Shown here: positions 1 to 9,200 of the stretch, piece after piece
How positions within the stretch are numbered: position 1 is the first letter of the stretch
How the letters are laid out: the number at the start of each line of letters is the position of its first letter
DNA from: Pseudoclavibacter chungangensis
Lineage (GTDB): Bacteria > Actinomycetota > Actinomycetes > Actinomycetales > Microbacteriaceae
Assembly (NCBI RefSeq): GCF_013410545.1
Contig: NZ_JACCFV010000001.1
Span: 2,294,001-2,358,000, forward strand
Reading direction: 5' to 3'
DNA length: 64,000 bases
Notes under the pieces: generated by a model
The model's database searches: none
Seen by the model: the letters and a program-made list of their open reading frames with translations, nothing else
What the model was told of the DNA's origin: nothing
Made by a program: the position numbers and the translations under genes

Positions 1-472
1 GGTACAGGCCCCACACGCCGGTGAGCTGCGTGGTCTCCACGAGGACGGACAGCGCGAGGCCGATCGCTCCCGCGACGACGATGCCGCGCCCACCGAGCAC
101 CCGGACGAAGAACCCGAGCGGCACGAACAGGAACACGTTGAGGACGATCTGCAGCACGGCCGGATCGACGAGGGCCCGCGCCGGGCGCCCGCCCGCCCGC
201 CCGATCGCGTCGCGGACCTCGCCGAGCATCGCGAACGGATCGAGGTTCCACCCCGCGCACACCATGTCGACGGGATCCGGCAGCGGCAGGAGCGTGAACG
301 CCCAGATCGCCCACGCGTAGACGAGCGCGAGCGCCCAGAGGGCGAAGCGCCCGATCGTGACCGTGCCGCGCCGTCGGTAGCTGATCGCGACGAACGGAAC
401 GAACAGCACGACCCCGGCGACCATCCCGGCGCCGATCGCGATGAGCGCGAGGACGAGCTGATCGGTCACCAT
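1..472 (-). CDS. VanZ-like membrane protein, 3' end cut by the window edge
   Basis: The first 157 codons of a minus-strand gene are present and the rest lies outside the window. The protein has three visible hydrophobic segments: one at the N-terminus (about residues 4-25), one around 40-55 that ends in the LLPLP motif, and one around 105-122 containing NVFLFVPLGFF. A further segment ends in VETTQL. The pairing of an L-P-L-P turn, an N-x-x-L-F-x-P-x-G helix and a later E-x-x-Q is typical of VanZ-family proteins, whose founding member affects teicoplanin sensitivity. The substrate is unknown. ATG at 472 and GTG at 469 are both possible starts; the purine-rich GGAGGG just upstream suits the GTG slightly better. 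The function is inferred from family resemblance only. Confidence 0.7.
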   Translation of the reverse strand, partial: MVTDQLVLALIAIGAGMVAGVVLFVPFVAISYRRRGTVTIGRFALWALALVYAWAIWAFTLLPLPDPVDMVCAGWNLDPFAMLGEVRDAIGRAGGRPARALVDPAVLQIVLNVFLFVPLGFFVRVLGGRGIVVAGAIGLALSVLVETTQLTGVWGLY

Positions 473-677
473 CCCTCCAGTGTGCCGCCGTCCGAGGCCC
501 GCCCCGTCGCCGCCGACGCACGTCACGACCTGCGATGGAGGCGATTCACCCTGGCGGGAGAGCGAGGCGCCCGCGGGAGCGCCCGGTCGCGACGACGCCC
601 CCGGTCATCAGCACCGGAAGTGGCAGGCACCCTGGCCGTCGCACGACCCACCGGCCCCTCGCTCGGTGGTGAGCGCG

Positions 678-1328
678 CTATGACGCCCGGACGTCGACCC
701 CGACCTCGCGCGCATCGGCCACCCGGCGCCCGGACAGGAGGCCCGGCAGCCCACGCCCGCCGTCCGTCGCGAGCGTCGCGACGACCGACACGACGAGGAA
801 GGTGCTCGACGCCCCGGCCCCGACGACCGGGAGGTTCGCGAGGATCATGTAGCCACCGATCCCGCCGAGGAATCGGAGGATGCGGGCGAACCACTCCGGC
901 CGCGCTCCGCCGACGTAGCGGATACCGACCACGAGGTCGCCGACCGTGCGCCCGGACCGGAGCGTCACGACCGTCCAGACGACGAACGTCGCGATCACGC
1001 CGGCCGTGCTCGCGAGCGCCCCCCGATCGTCGGGTGTCGCGCCGAGCGCGAGGAACTGGCACAGGTACACGGCGGCCGCGATCCCCATCGTCACGAGCAC
1101 GATCCCGAGCCCGTCGACGAGCATCCCGAGCGATCGCCGTGCCTTCGTCACCGGTCGCCGCTCGGACGGCGTCCGATCCACCGGAACCGTCCCGGCCGAT
1201 GTGCCGCTCCGCGACCGTCGAACGGCGACGACCACGACCAGCACGACGAGGACGAGCGCGACGGCCACGGCGACCAGCGCGAATTCGATCGAGGCGAGCA
1301 GGGCGAGGAGTGCGTTGGAGAAGGACAT
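678..1328 (-). CDS. RDD family membrane protein
   Basis: A protein of about 216 residues. It opens with a hydrophobic helix (about residues 5-35, with a long V/A run) followed by a basic, disordered linker. The RDD domain follows, starting near the R-R-x-x-G-M-L-V-D-G-L-G motif and continuing through a helix of AGVIATFVVWTVVTL type to GRTVGDLVVGIRYVGG, which is the usual second half of the fold. Two more hydrophobic segments close the protein. RDD proteins are multi-pass membrane proteins of mostly unknown role. I chose the ATG that begins MSFSNALL. An in-frame ATG five codons upstream (1343) is equally possible, and neither has a strong ribosome binding site. The gene is divergent from the two-component system, with 436 nt between them. 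Confidence 0.75.
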   Translation of the reverse strand: MSFSNALLALLASIEFALVAVAVALVLVVLVVVVAVRRSRSGTSAGTVPVDRTPSERRPVTKARRSLGMLVDGLGIVLVTMGIAAAVYLCQFLALGATPDDRGALASTAGVIATFVVWTVVTLRSGRTVGDLVVGIRYVGGARPEWFARILRFLGGIGGYMILANLPVVGAGASSTFLVVSVVATLATDGGRGLPGLLSGRRVADAREVGVDVRAS

Positions 1329-1764
1329 GGTCCGAGCGTGCATCGCTCGACCCCGTCGGAGCAATGCATCGGCGCCCGATCGGTACCTGCGGGAGAGCCG
1401 ATTCCCCCGCCCGGCAGAGGCGACCGGCCGCAGCGGGGAGGAACGTGGGAACATGCTCCTCCGCGACGTCTCCGCCCGACGGGGTGGTGACCCCCAGCCG
1501 ACCACCGCCCACCCCGACACCTGCTCCCCCCGCGAGCGCGCGACCGTGACCGGTCACGTCCGGTCGCGGGTGGCGTCGGGCGCGAGCGATCGAGTGGCCG
1601 CGGTGAACTCGCCGCCGCCCACGCGGGCGGACGGGACGCGCACGGTGCCCGCGCGACGCGACGCGATCGCACCGCCGCGCCCGCCCGACCTCCGAGCGGT
1701 ATCGGCGGCAGCCACTGTCGTCGCCCCCGTGCCTCCCGCCCGCGCGCGTCGCTATCGTGGCCTC
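1329..1764. other. Intergenic region between divergent RDD and kinase genes
   Basis: No gene is supported in these 436 nt; the reading frames here are GC-driven shadows. The one clear structure is a 14-nt perfect palindrome, CGTGACCGGTCACG, at 1545-1558, set in a longer imperfect dyad (CGACCG...CGGTCG). It could be a regulator site for either divergent gene. A TATCGT hexamer lies just before the kinase start. Confidence 0.4.
1753..1758 (+). promoter_or_regulatory. -10-like hexamer of a probable leaderless promoter for the histidine kinase
   Basis: TATCGT fits the actinobacterial TANNNT -10 consensus. It ends 6 nt before the ATG, so transcription would start at or next to the start codon, and no ribosome binding site is visible. 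This is inferred from spacing alone. Confidence 0.45.
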
Positions 1765-2994
1765 ATGTTCCGCCGGCTGCTCCCCCACCAGTGGTGGTTC
1801 GACGGGGTGCTCGCGGCCGTCGTCGCCGTAGTGACACTGCTGTCCGTGGACATCTCCGTCCCCCTCGAGCCGCTCATCCCGCTCGCCTACGCGAGCGCGG
1901 CCCTCGGCATCGGCGGCGTCGTCCTCCGCCGCGCCGCGCCGAGCATCGCGCTCGTGGCCGTCACGCTGTCGGCGCTCACACAGATGCTGTCCCTGTCGTG
2001 GCCGACCCCCGTCAACGCCTGTCAGGTGCTCGTGGTCTACGCGTGCGCCGCATACGGCGGCAAGGTGCTCCGGCGGATCTCGCTCGGCGCCGTCGTCATC
2101 GCCGGCATCGTCGCACCGAGCTACCTCGCCCTCGTCGACGCGCTCCTCGACCGCGTTCCCGGCCCCGAGACGGCCGCCTACCAGTTCATCGCGCTCTGGA
2201 TCCTGACGACCCTCACGCTCGGGTGCGCCTGGCTCCTGGGCCTCGCCCGGTGGCTCACGATGAGGTCGGCGGAGGCGCGCGTCCAGCAGCGCCTCGCGGA
2301 GGTCGAGCAGGGCCACTTGCGCGAGCGCATGACGGTCGAGGAGGAACGGGGCCGGATCGCGCGCGAGATGCACGACGTGCTCGCGCACTCCCTCGTCGTG
2401 ATCGCCACCCTCTCGGACGGCGCCAGGTACGCGATCCGGAACGACCCCGACACGGCGGACGAGGCCGTCCGCACGATCGGTGGGGTCTCCCGCGACGCGC
2501 TCACCGACGTCCGTCGCCTGCTCGCCGACCTCCGGCACGAACAGGACTCGGGGCCCGCCGCGACGTTCGACGAGCTCACCGAACTCGTCGCACAGTTCGA
2601 GGCCCTCGGGCTCCGCATCGACCGGCACGACGACGGGAACCCACAGGCGCTCACGCCGGGGGCCTCGCTCGCCGCGTTCCGCATCGTGCAGGAATCCCTC
2701 ACGAATGCGCTGCGGCACGGCGACCCGTCGGCCCCGGTCTCGCTCGACGTCCGCTGGAGCCCGCACGCGCTGCACCTGCGCGTCGTCAACCGGGTGCCCG
2801 CACCCGCGGTCGGTGTCGCGCCCCGGTTCGTGAGCGGCGGGCACGGCCTCATCGGCCTGCGCGAACGCGTGCTGCTCGAAGCGGGCACGTTCCGGGCCGC
2901 CCGAGCCGGGGACGAGTTCCACGTCGACGCCGCACTCCCCATCGGCCGAGCCGAGACCCTTCCCCCAGCCGAACACGCGAGGATCGAACCGTGA
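1765..2994 (+). CDS. Sensor histidine kinase, DesK/NarX-like (HisKA_3)
   Basis: A 409-residue kinase. The N-terminal third holds about five or six membrane helices (residues ~12-150) with no large extracellular domain. A coiled-coil linker (~165-195) leads to the HisKA_3 motif REMHDVLAHS, whose His203 is the predicted phosphorylated residue. The ATPase domain has an N-box (QESLTNALRHG, ~310) and a G-box (GGHGLIGLRERV, ~357). It autophosphorylates and passes phosphate to the regulator encoded next, with which it overlaps by GTGA (translational coupling). The ABC exporter downstream is a plausible target, as for many membrane-stress or antibiotic-sensing systems of actinobacteria. The actual signal cannot be read from the sequence. 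Confidence 0.93.
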   Translation: MFRRLLPHQWWFDGVLAAVVAVVTLLSVDISVPLEPLIPLAYASAALGIGGVVLRRAAPSIALVAVTLSALTQMLSLSWPTPVNACQVLVVYACAAYGGKVLRRISLGAVVIAGIVAPSYLALVDALLDRVPGPETAAYQFIALWILTTLTLGCAWLLGLARWLTMRSAEARVQQRLAEVEQGHLRERMTVEEERGRIAREMHDVLAHSLVVIATLSDGARYAIRNDPDTADEAVRTIGGVSRDALTDVRRLLADLRHEQDSGPAATFDELTELVAQFEALGLRIDRHDDGNPQALTPGASLAAFRIVQESLTNALRHGDPSAPVSLDVRWSPHALHLRVVNRVPAPAVGVAPRFVSGGHGLIGLRERVLLEAGTFRAARAGDEFHVDAALPIGRAETLPPAEHARIEP

Positions 2995-3665
2995 CCGACC
3001 CGACCATCCGCGTCGCCGTGTGCGACGACCACTCCCTCTTCCGCACCGGCCTGCGCATGATCCTCTCGAATCAGCCCGACATGACGTTCGTCGGGGAGGC
3101 GGTCGACGGACCGGGCGGCATCGCACTCGCGCGCGACCTCCGGCCCGACGTCCTCCTGATGGACGTGCGCATGCCCGGCATCGACGGCATCGAAGCGACC
3201 GAGCGCATCATCGCCGAGCTCGGCGACGCGGCCCCGAGGATCCTCATCCTCACGACGTTCGACCTCGACGAGGCCGTCGCGCGCGCGGTCGCCGCGGGAG
3301 CGAGCGGTTTCGTCCTGAAGGCCGCGGAACCCGACCTCCTCACGGCGGCGATCCGCACGATCCACGCCGGCAACCAGCTCTTCGCGGCGAATGCGACGGT
3401 CGAACTCCTCCAGCGCTTCGCGAGCCAGCCCGCGCAGCCCGCCGCGAAACCCGTCCCCGCAGCCTACGAGACGCTGAGCGATCGCGAACGCGACGTGTTC
3501 CTGCTCGTCGCCGAGGGCCTCTCGAACGCGGAGATCGCGGCGCGCGAGTTCGTGAGCGCCGGCACCGTGAAGACGCACATCAGCCACATCCTCGCCAAAC
3601 TCCAGCTGCGCGACCGCGTGCAGCTCGTCGTCTACGCGTACGCGCACGGCCTCGTCGGGCACTGA
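2991..3665 (+). CDS. NarL/LuxR-type response regulator
   Basis: A 224-residue regulator with an N-terminal receiver domain (acidic pocket CDDHS at ~9-13, phospho-acceptor Asp58 in LMDVRMPGIDG, conserved Lys in GFVLKA) and a C-terminal LuxR-type helix-turn-helix (about residues 160-220, starting LSDRERDVFLLVAEGLSNAEI). It starts with GTG inside the kinase stop codon. It is expected to bind DNA as a phosphorylated dimer. The ABC exporter 214 nt downstream is the obvious candidate target, although no clear operator was found in the gap. Confidence 0.94.
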   Translation: MTDPTIRVAVCDDHSLFRTGLRMILSNQPDMTFVGEAVDGPGGIALARDLRPDVLLMDVRMPGIDGIEATERIIAELGDAAPRILILTTFDLDEAVARAVAAGASGFVLKAAEPDLLTAAIRTIHAGNQLFAANATVELLQRFASQPAQPAAKPVPAAYETLSDRERDVFLLVAEGLSNAEIAAREFVSAGTVKTHISHILAKLQLRDRVQLVVYAYAHGLVGH

Positions 3666-3723
3666 TCCGCCGGACAGCGATCCGCCGGACAGCGATCCGC
3701 CGGACGTCGATCCACCGGCCCGC
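3664..3723 (+). repeat. Short tandem repeat, 15-nt unit, about four copies
   Basis: The unit GATCCGCCGGACAGC occurs twice exactly, then once with the ending changed (GGACGTC) and once degenerate. The array begins at the second base of the response-regulator stop codon and runs into the spacer before the ABC transporter. Because the period is a multiple of three it creates a repeated peptide in another frame, but no gene is supported there. Confidence 0.7.
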
Positions 3724-3866
3724 GCCCGCGCCGAACTGCACCGTCTCCACCGGACGGTCCGCTCGTCCGCGCCGCACGGCGGACGGCGGACGGCGGCATC
3801 GGCGGATCGTCCCCCGGACAGACGCGGTCGCGACCCGAGGCAGACGCGACCCGGCCTCGGGATCCG

Positions 3867-3872
3867 TAGCGT
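3867..3872 (+). promoter_or_regulatory. -10-like hexamer for the ABC exporter, probably leaderless
   Basis: TAGCGT lies 7 nt before the ATG of the ATPase gene, and no ribosome binding site intervenes. The spacing fits a leaderless transcript; inferred only. Confidence 0.45.
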
Positions 3873-3879
3873 GGCCGGC

Positions 3880-4668
3880 ATGAACACGAACGAATCGCAC
3901 CGGGCCGCGATCAGCGCCCGACTCCTCGACGTCTCGAAGCACTACGGTCGGCCGGGGTCGAGCGAGGTCGTCGCCCTCTCCCACGTCGCCCTCGACGTCG
4001 AGCGGGGCGAGTTCACCGCCGTCATGGGCCCCTCGGGCTCGGGCAAGTCGACGCTCATGCACTGCCTTGCAGGGCTCGACCGGCCGACCTCGGGGCGCGT
4101 CGTGATCGCCGAGCGCGACATCACCGATCTCGGCGACACGGAGCTCACGATCCTCCGTCGCCGCGACATCGGCTTCATCTTCCAGGCGTTCAACCTCATC
4201 CCCACGCTCACGGCGGCCGAGAACATCGAGTTGCCGTTCCGCCTCGACGGACGGCGCCCCGACGGCGAGGAGCGGGCGTGGATCACGCACCTCACACAGG
4301 TGCTCGGCCTCTCGGACCGCTTGGGTCACCGGCCGAACGAGCTGTCCGGCGGGCAGCAGCAGCGCGTCGCGATCGCCCGCGCACTCGCCACCCGCCCGCA
4401 GCTCGTGATCGCCGACGAGCCCACGGGCAACCTCGACTCGCGGACGGCGACCGAGGTGCAGCACCTCCTCCGCGCCGCGGCGACCGACTTCGGCCAGACG
4501 ATCGTCATGGTCACACACGATCCGATCGCCGCGTCGATCGCCGACCGCATCGTCTTCCTCGCGGACGGTCGCATCGTCCGGCAGGAGCGCGGTCTCGACC
4601 CCGCCGCGGTGTCCCGCATCATGATCGACGACCTCGTGCCGCAGCAGCCGACGGAGGCCCGAGCATGA
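3880..4668 (+). CDS. ABC exporter ATP-binding protein (LolD/MacB type)
   Basis: A 262-residue nucleotide-binding domain with Walker A GPSGSGKST (~residue 50), Q-loop in FIFQAFNLIPTLT, signature LSGGQQQR, Walker B LVIADEPTGNLDS and the switch His in MVTHD. The FQAFNLIPTLTAAENI stretch and EPTGNLDS are typical of ATPases that work with FtsX-type permeases. It powers the permease encoded next, with which it shares an ATGA overlap. The pair probably exports an amphiphile or antimicrobial, or acts mechanically at the membrane; the sequence does not say which. An ATG nine nucleotides downstream of a GTG was chosen because of the leaderless promoter spacing. Confidence 0.94.
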   Translation: MNTNESHRAAISARLLDVSKHYGRPGSSEVVALSHVALDVERGEFTAVMGPSGSGKSTLMHCLAGLDRPTSGRVVIAERDITDLGDTELTILRRRDIGFIFQAFNLIPTLTAAENIELPFRLDGRRPDGEERAWITHLTQVLGLSDRLGHRPNELSGGQQQRVAIARALATRPQLVIADEPTGNLDSRTATEVQHLLRAAATDFGQTIVMVTHDPIAASIADRIVFLADGRIVRQERGLDPAAVSRIMIDDLVPQQPTEARA

Positions 4669-6074
4669 CCGCGCGAAGTGTGCGCGATCAGTTCGTCACG
4701 GGACTCATCGCGTTCGTCTCGTCGTTCTTCGGCGTCGCACTCGTCATGGGGTCGACGCTCGTGCGTGATCTCGTCGTGGGCGACGATCCCGAGGCGGCGG
4801 GCACGCTCGCGGTCGCGGTCATGAGCGTCGCGTGGGTGTTCATCGGCATCGGCGCCTACACGGCCGCCGTCGTCACCTCGAACACGTTCAACACGATCGT
4901 CGCGGGGCGCGTGCGCGAGATCGCCCAGTACCGGTTGCTCGGCGCGACGGCCTCGTCGCTGCGCCGCAAGCTGGCCGTGGAGGGGCTCGTCGCCGGTGTC
5001 GTCGGCTCGCTCGCGGGCCTGCTCGCCGCCCTGTCCACCTATCGACTCGTCGTGCAGACGAACGTGGCCGCGGGCGACCTCCCGGACCTGCAGTACTCGT
5101 GGTTCGAGCCCGCGACCGTGGCGCCCGCGATCGTGGCGATCGTGACCGTGTGGCTCGCCGCGTACGTCGGTTCGCGTGCCGTCGCCCGGGTCTCCCCCGT
5201 GCAGGCGCTCTCCGCCGACGTGGAGACCCCGGCCGAACAGTTGCGGATGGGGATCGGCCGAACCGTCGTCATGTGGCTCCTGCTCGGCTCGGGGCTCGCG
5301 CTCCTGCTCGGCGGGGTCGCGCTCGGGCTCGTCTCACCGCTCGGCGTCCTCGTCGCGTTCCTCGGTGGCGTGCTCTCGTTCACGGGCGTCATCGTCGGCT
5401 CGGTCGCGATCATCCCGCGGCTCATGGCGCTCGTCGGCCGCGCGTTCGGACGCTCCGCCGCCGCCCAGCTCGCGAGCGGCAACGCCGTCCGCTCCCCGCG
5501 CTCCGCATCGCGCAGTTCCATCGGCATGGTGATCGGCGTGGCGCTGACCGTCATGTTCGTCGTGGCGCTCGCGACGATGAGCAGCATCATCCTCGCCGAC
5601 ATCGCGAAGGAGGTCGACGCGGCCGTCGCCGCCGAGGAACTCGAGATGTTCATGACCGTCATCCGCATCGTGACGACGATCATGGTCGCCCTCACCGCGG
5701 TCTCGGCGGTGCTCGCCGCGATCGGCATGGTGTCGAACCTCTCACTGAGCGTCCTGCAGCGTCGGCGTGAGCTCGGCCTGCTGCGCGCCGTCGGCGCGAC
5801 GGGCGCCCAGGTGCGCGCGATGATCGTGACCGAGAGCGCGCTCGCGAGCATCGTCGCGGTCGGCTTCGGCGCGATCCTCGGTGTCTTCTACGGGTGGGCC
5901 GGCGCACAGGCCACCTTCGGTGCCGTGAGCCGGGGGCTCGTCGCCCCAGCGGTGCCGTGGCAGCTCGTGATCGCGATCGTCGGCGCGACCGTCCTGCTCG
6001 GCGCGCTGGCCGCGGTCGGCCCGGCCATCAGGGCGACGCGGATCGCCCCGATCGAGGCGCTGCGCGTCACGTGA
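4665..6074 (+). CDS. ABC transporter permease with two FtsX domains
   Basis: A 469-residue membrane protein with roughly ten helices. Two FtsX core modules are visible. The first, around residues 50-170, contains AGRVREIAQYRLLGATASSL. The second, around 330-465, contains the equivalent LQRRRELGLLRAVGATGAQV followed by VTESALASIVAV. These R-E-x-x-L-L-R-A-x-G-A motifs are the coupling segments that contact the ATPase. There is no large extracytoplasmic domain, so it resembles BceB/SalY-like or compact exporters rather than MacB. It is translationally coupled to the ATPase gene, and a long hairpin follows the stop codon. Confidence 0.92.
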   Translation: MTARSVRDQFVTGLIAFVSSFFGVALVMGSTLVRDLVVGDDPEAAGTLAVAVMSVAWVFIGIGAYTAAVVTSNTFNTIVAGRVREIAQYRLLGATASSLRRKLAVEGLVAGVVGSLAGLLAALSTYRLVVQTNVAAGDLPDLQYSWFEPATVAPAIVAIVTVWLAAYVGSRAVARVSPVQALSADVETPAEQLRMGIGRTVVMWLLLGSGLALLLGGVALGLVSPLGVLVAFLGGVLSFTGVIVGSVAIIPRLMALVGRAFGRSAAAQLASGNAVRSPRSASRSSIGMVIGVALTVMFVVALATMSSIILADIAKEVDAAVAAEELEMFMTVIRIVTTIMVALTAVSAVLAAIGMVSNLSLSVLQRRRELGLLRAVGATGAQVRAMIVTESALASIVAVGFGAILGVFYGWAGAQATFGAVSRGLVAPAVPWQLVIAIVGATVLLGALAAVGPAIRATRIAPIEALRVT

Positions 6075-6077
6075 GTC

Positions 6078-6124
6078 ACGCGCGAACGGCCGTGCACCCC
6101 CGGGGTGCACGGCCGTTCGCGCGT
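6078..6124. terminator. Long perfect hairpin after the ABC exporter
   Basis: Two 23-nt arms (6078-6100 and 6102-6124) are exact reverse complements with a single base between them, four nucleotides after the permease stop. There is no T-run, as is usual for intrinsic terminators in high-GC actinobacteria. It most likely ends the exporter transcript. Confidence 0.75.
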
Positions 6125-6244
6125 TCCGAACCCGCCACTCGATCGGCGAACGGAGCGACGCGTCGACCGTCGATCCGACGCCTCGCGCCCAGAGGATGAG
6201 CCGGAGCCGCCTCGGGGGTGATCCCGCCACACCCCCGCTGGCCC

Positions 6245-6250
6245 TAGATT
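6245..6250 (+). promoter_or_regulatory. -10-like hexamer upstream of the giant membrane protein gene
   Basis: TAGATT lies about 30 nt before the start codon, leaving a short leader that includes a GAGGCGG stretch able to serve as ribosome binding site. No convincing -35 box is visible. Confidence 0.4.
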
Positions 6251-6279
6251 CGTTTCGGACGACGGAACGTGAGGCGGCG

Positions 6280-9200
6280 ATGAACACCCAATCGGACGAC
6301 AGCGCGGGCGCGCAGGGCCCGGTGTTCCCGCGCTCGATCAGCGAACTGACGGACGTCCACCTGTGCCCGTTCTGTTTCGCACCGCTCGTCACCAGGTCAC
6401 GGTGCGCGAGATGCGACTTCCCGCTCGAGGCGCCCGAGGCCGAGGAGATCTTCGATCTCTCGAATCGCGCCGCGCAACTCCTCCGCGAGCGGGGCACCGT
6501 GCTCGATGCGGTCCACCGCCGCGACCTCGAGGCGACGCGCGCTCAGCGGGCTGCGGCGACGGCAGAGCCCGCGCCGCACGTCGCGGCGGCGGCCCCGGAC
6601 ATCGCGGCGTTCCCCCTCGCCCACGACGCGCGCGTGCCCGACACCACACGCACGGTGGGCGTCGTGGAAACGCCCGGTCCCCCGTTCGTCCAGCCGCCGG
6701 CCGCGGTTCCCGTCCGCACGACGGACCCCCTGAACGGTCCGCCGCCCGGACCGGGCTGGACGGGCCCGGCCGGCGGCGTGTTCCCGCCGGCGCAGCCGCC
6801 GGCCGCGTACGCGCACGTCCCCGTCGAACAGACCTCCCCGCCGGTCGCCCCCGCCCCCGAGCCGAAGCGGGTCAACGTCCAGCTCGTGCTCCTGAGCACG
6901 GGAATCGCGCTCCTCGGAGTCGCGGCGATCGTCTTCCTCACGATCGCCTGGGTCGCGTTCGGTCTGTTGCCGCGCGCGATCGTGACCATGGTCGTCACGG
7001 CCGGAACGATCGTCGGCGCCTCGTGGCTCGCGCGACTGCGACTTCGCGCCACCGCCGAGGGCGTCGCCGCGCTGGGTGCGCTCCTCGTCCTGCTCAACGC
7101 GTGGGCGGTTCGTGCCCTCGACGTCGGCGGGCTCGGTTCGAGCGGCGAGACGCTCTACTGGGGTACCGCGCTCCTCGTGCTGACGCTCGTGTTCGAGGTG
7201 TGGCACCGCCTTTCGGGGCTCCGGACACCCGGGATCGCGGCCTCCCTCTCCGTGCTCCCCGGAATCGGGCTGCTGCTCGCGTCGCTCGCGTCCCCGCTGG
7301 ATGCCGGGGATCGCCTGGCCGTCGGCCTCACGGGCGCGGCCGCGGGCGCCCTGCTGCAGATCCTCGTCCGCACGACGCGGATCGATGCGCCTGTCGACGG
7401 CGACGAACCGTCGCACGGCCGCGGCGTGCCCGGCGCCCCGACCCCGCCACCGGTCGCGCCACGTCGGGCCCGCTCGTGGGCCTCTGTGCTCACGAGCACG
7501 GCGGGCGCCGCCCGCCCCTTCGAGTTCCATGCACTCACCATCGTCGGCATCGTCGCGATCGCCGCGACCTTCCTCACGGGACTGCCCGCACTCGTGATCG
7601 GCCGTGCGGTGGACGTCGGGCCGTTCATCGCCCCCGCCGTCTGGGTGTGCACCGCGATCGCGGGGCTGCAGACGGTGCTGCTGCTCCGGCGGTCGAGTCC
7701 GCCGAGCGCTCGCCCGCTGGCCGTCGTGACGGCCTGCCTGGCGGTCGTCGGCTTCCCGCTCGGGGGTGCCCTCCTCCCCGGTCTCGGCGTGCCGACGTCG
7801 ATCGCGGCCGGGATCGCGGTCGCCGCGGCGTTCGTCGGCCCGGCGCTCGTCGACATCGTGCGGGCGCGGATCGCGAGCGACTTCCACCAGGCCCTCACGA
7901 TCGCGCGCGGCGTCGCCCTCGGGACGACGGCGCTCGCATACCTCCATGTGCTCGTGACCTCGCCGATCTCGTTCGGAAACGCGTCGTCGGCCGGTGCCGA
8001 CGTCGGCGACAGAGACCCGCTCGGTCCGCTCCGGCCCTCGTTCGACGCATTCGAGCCCGCGGCGTTCTGGCCCTGGCTCGGCGCCGCGCTCGGGCTCGGC
8101 GTCGCGATCGCCGCGCTCGCGATCGCGCGGCGTCTCGCCGTCCACGCGGGCTGGGTGGCCGCCGCCGCGTCGGCCGTTCTCGTGCTGGCCCCCTTCCGGG
8201 CCGGGCAGTGGCTCGCGGCGACGATCCTCTTCGCGGTCGTCGTGGTGGCACATCTCGTCGTCCTTCTCGTCGCCGACCGACGACGTGCCACTCCCGTCCG
8301 GTCGGCGATCGTTCGTGTCGCGTGGTGGGGGCTCGGCGTCGCGTGTGTCTCGGCACTCCTCCTGGGCGATGTCACCGCGGGCGCCGGTGTCGCGCTGGTG
8401 CTCGTGGTCGTGGTGGCGCTCGTCCTCGCGCGCGCGGCGATCCACGACGTCGCGGAGGTGCCCACCGGCTCGGGGCGGGCGGTGCTCGCACGCGGTGGCC
8501 TCCTCGCAGGGACCGTCGCCGTCCTGTGGTTCGGCAGCGCACGGTTCGCGCTCGAGGCGCGCGAGCCCTTCGGCCCCCTCGCCGACGACGAGGCCGTGCT
8601 CGTCGCGCTCGCGACCGGCACGCTCCTCACGGTGTTCGCGGGGCTCCTTCCCGGCCGCCTCGTGTCTCCGCTCGAACGGCTCGTGCTGCTCGTCGCCGGG
8701 GCGCCCGCCGCCACGTCGTTCGGCATCGTCACGCTCGCGCTGGCAGGGCCCGGTCCGCGCTGGGGCCTCGACCGGCCGGAGGTGATCGCGCGCCCGATCG
8801 TGGTGATCGGGCTGCTCGCGATCCTCGCGGCCGTCCTCGTCCTGATGCTCCTTCGCCGGGGGACGCCGGAGGGGCCGCTCCGCGTGACGACCGCCGCGGG
8901 AATCGACGTCCTCGCGCCCGCTGCCCTGTTCCTCCTGCTCGGAACCGTCGCCCGGTTCCTGTTCACCGCCGAGTCCCTCCACCCCGCGGCCCCGGTCGCA
9001 GGAACCGCCGCCCTCGTGGCCGTGGCCACCGCGGGGTGGAGCCTGTGGAATCGACGTGGCCTGCCGCCCGGGCGGGCGCGAAGCGCCCTCGACACCGCCG
9101 CGGCGCCGCTCACGGTCGTCTCGCTCGTGACCGGCGCCCTCGCCGGCCCCGGAACGTTCGCCGTCGCGGCGCTCGCGCTCGGCACCGTCGCGCTGCTCGT

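Noticed and set aside
523..3126. An 867-codon minus-strand frame across the RDD, kinase and regulator genes
   Set aside because: The peptide is almost entirely Arg, Gly, Asp and Pro and it lies antisense to clear kinase and receiver domains.
3664..3723. Possible CRISPR array (regular repeats)
   Set aside because: Units are contiguous with no unique spacers, only about four copies, and no cas genes are present.
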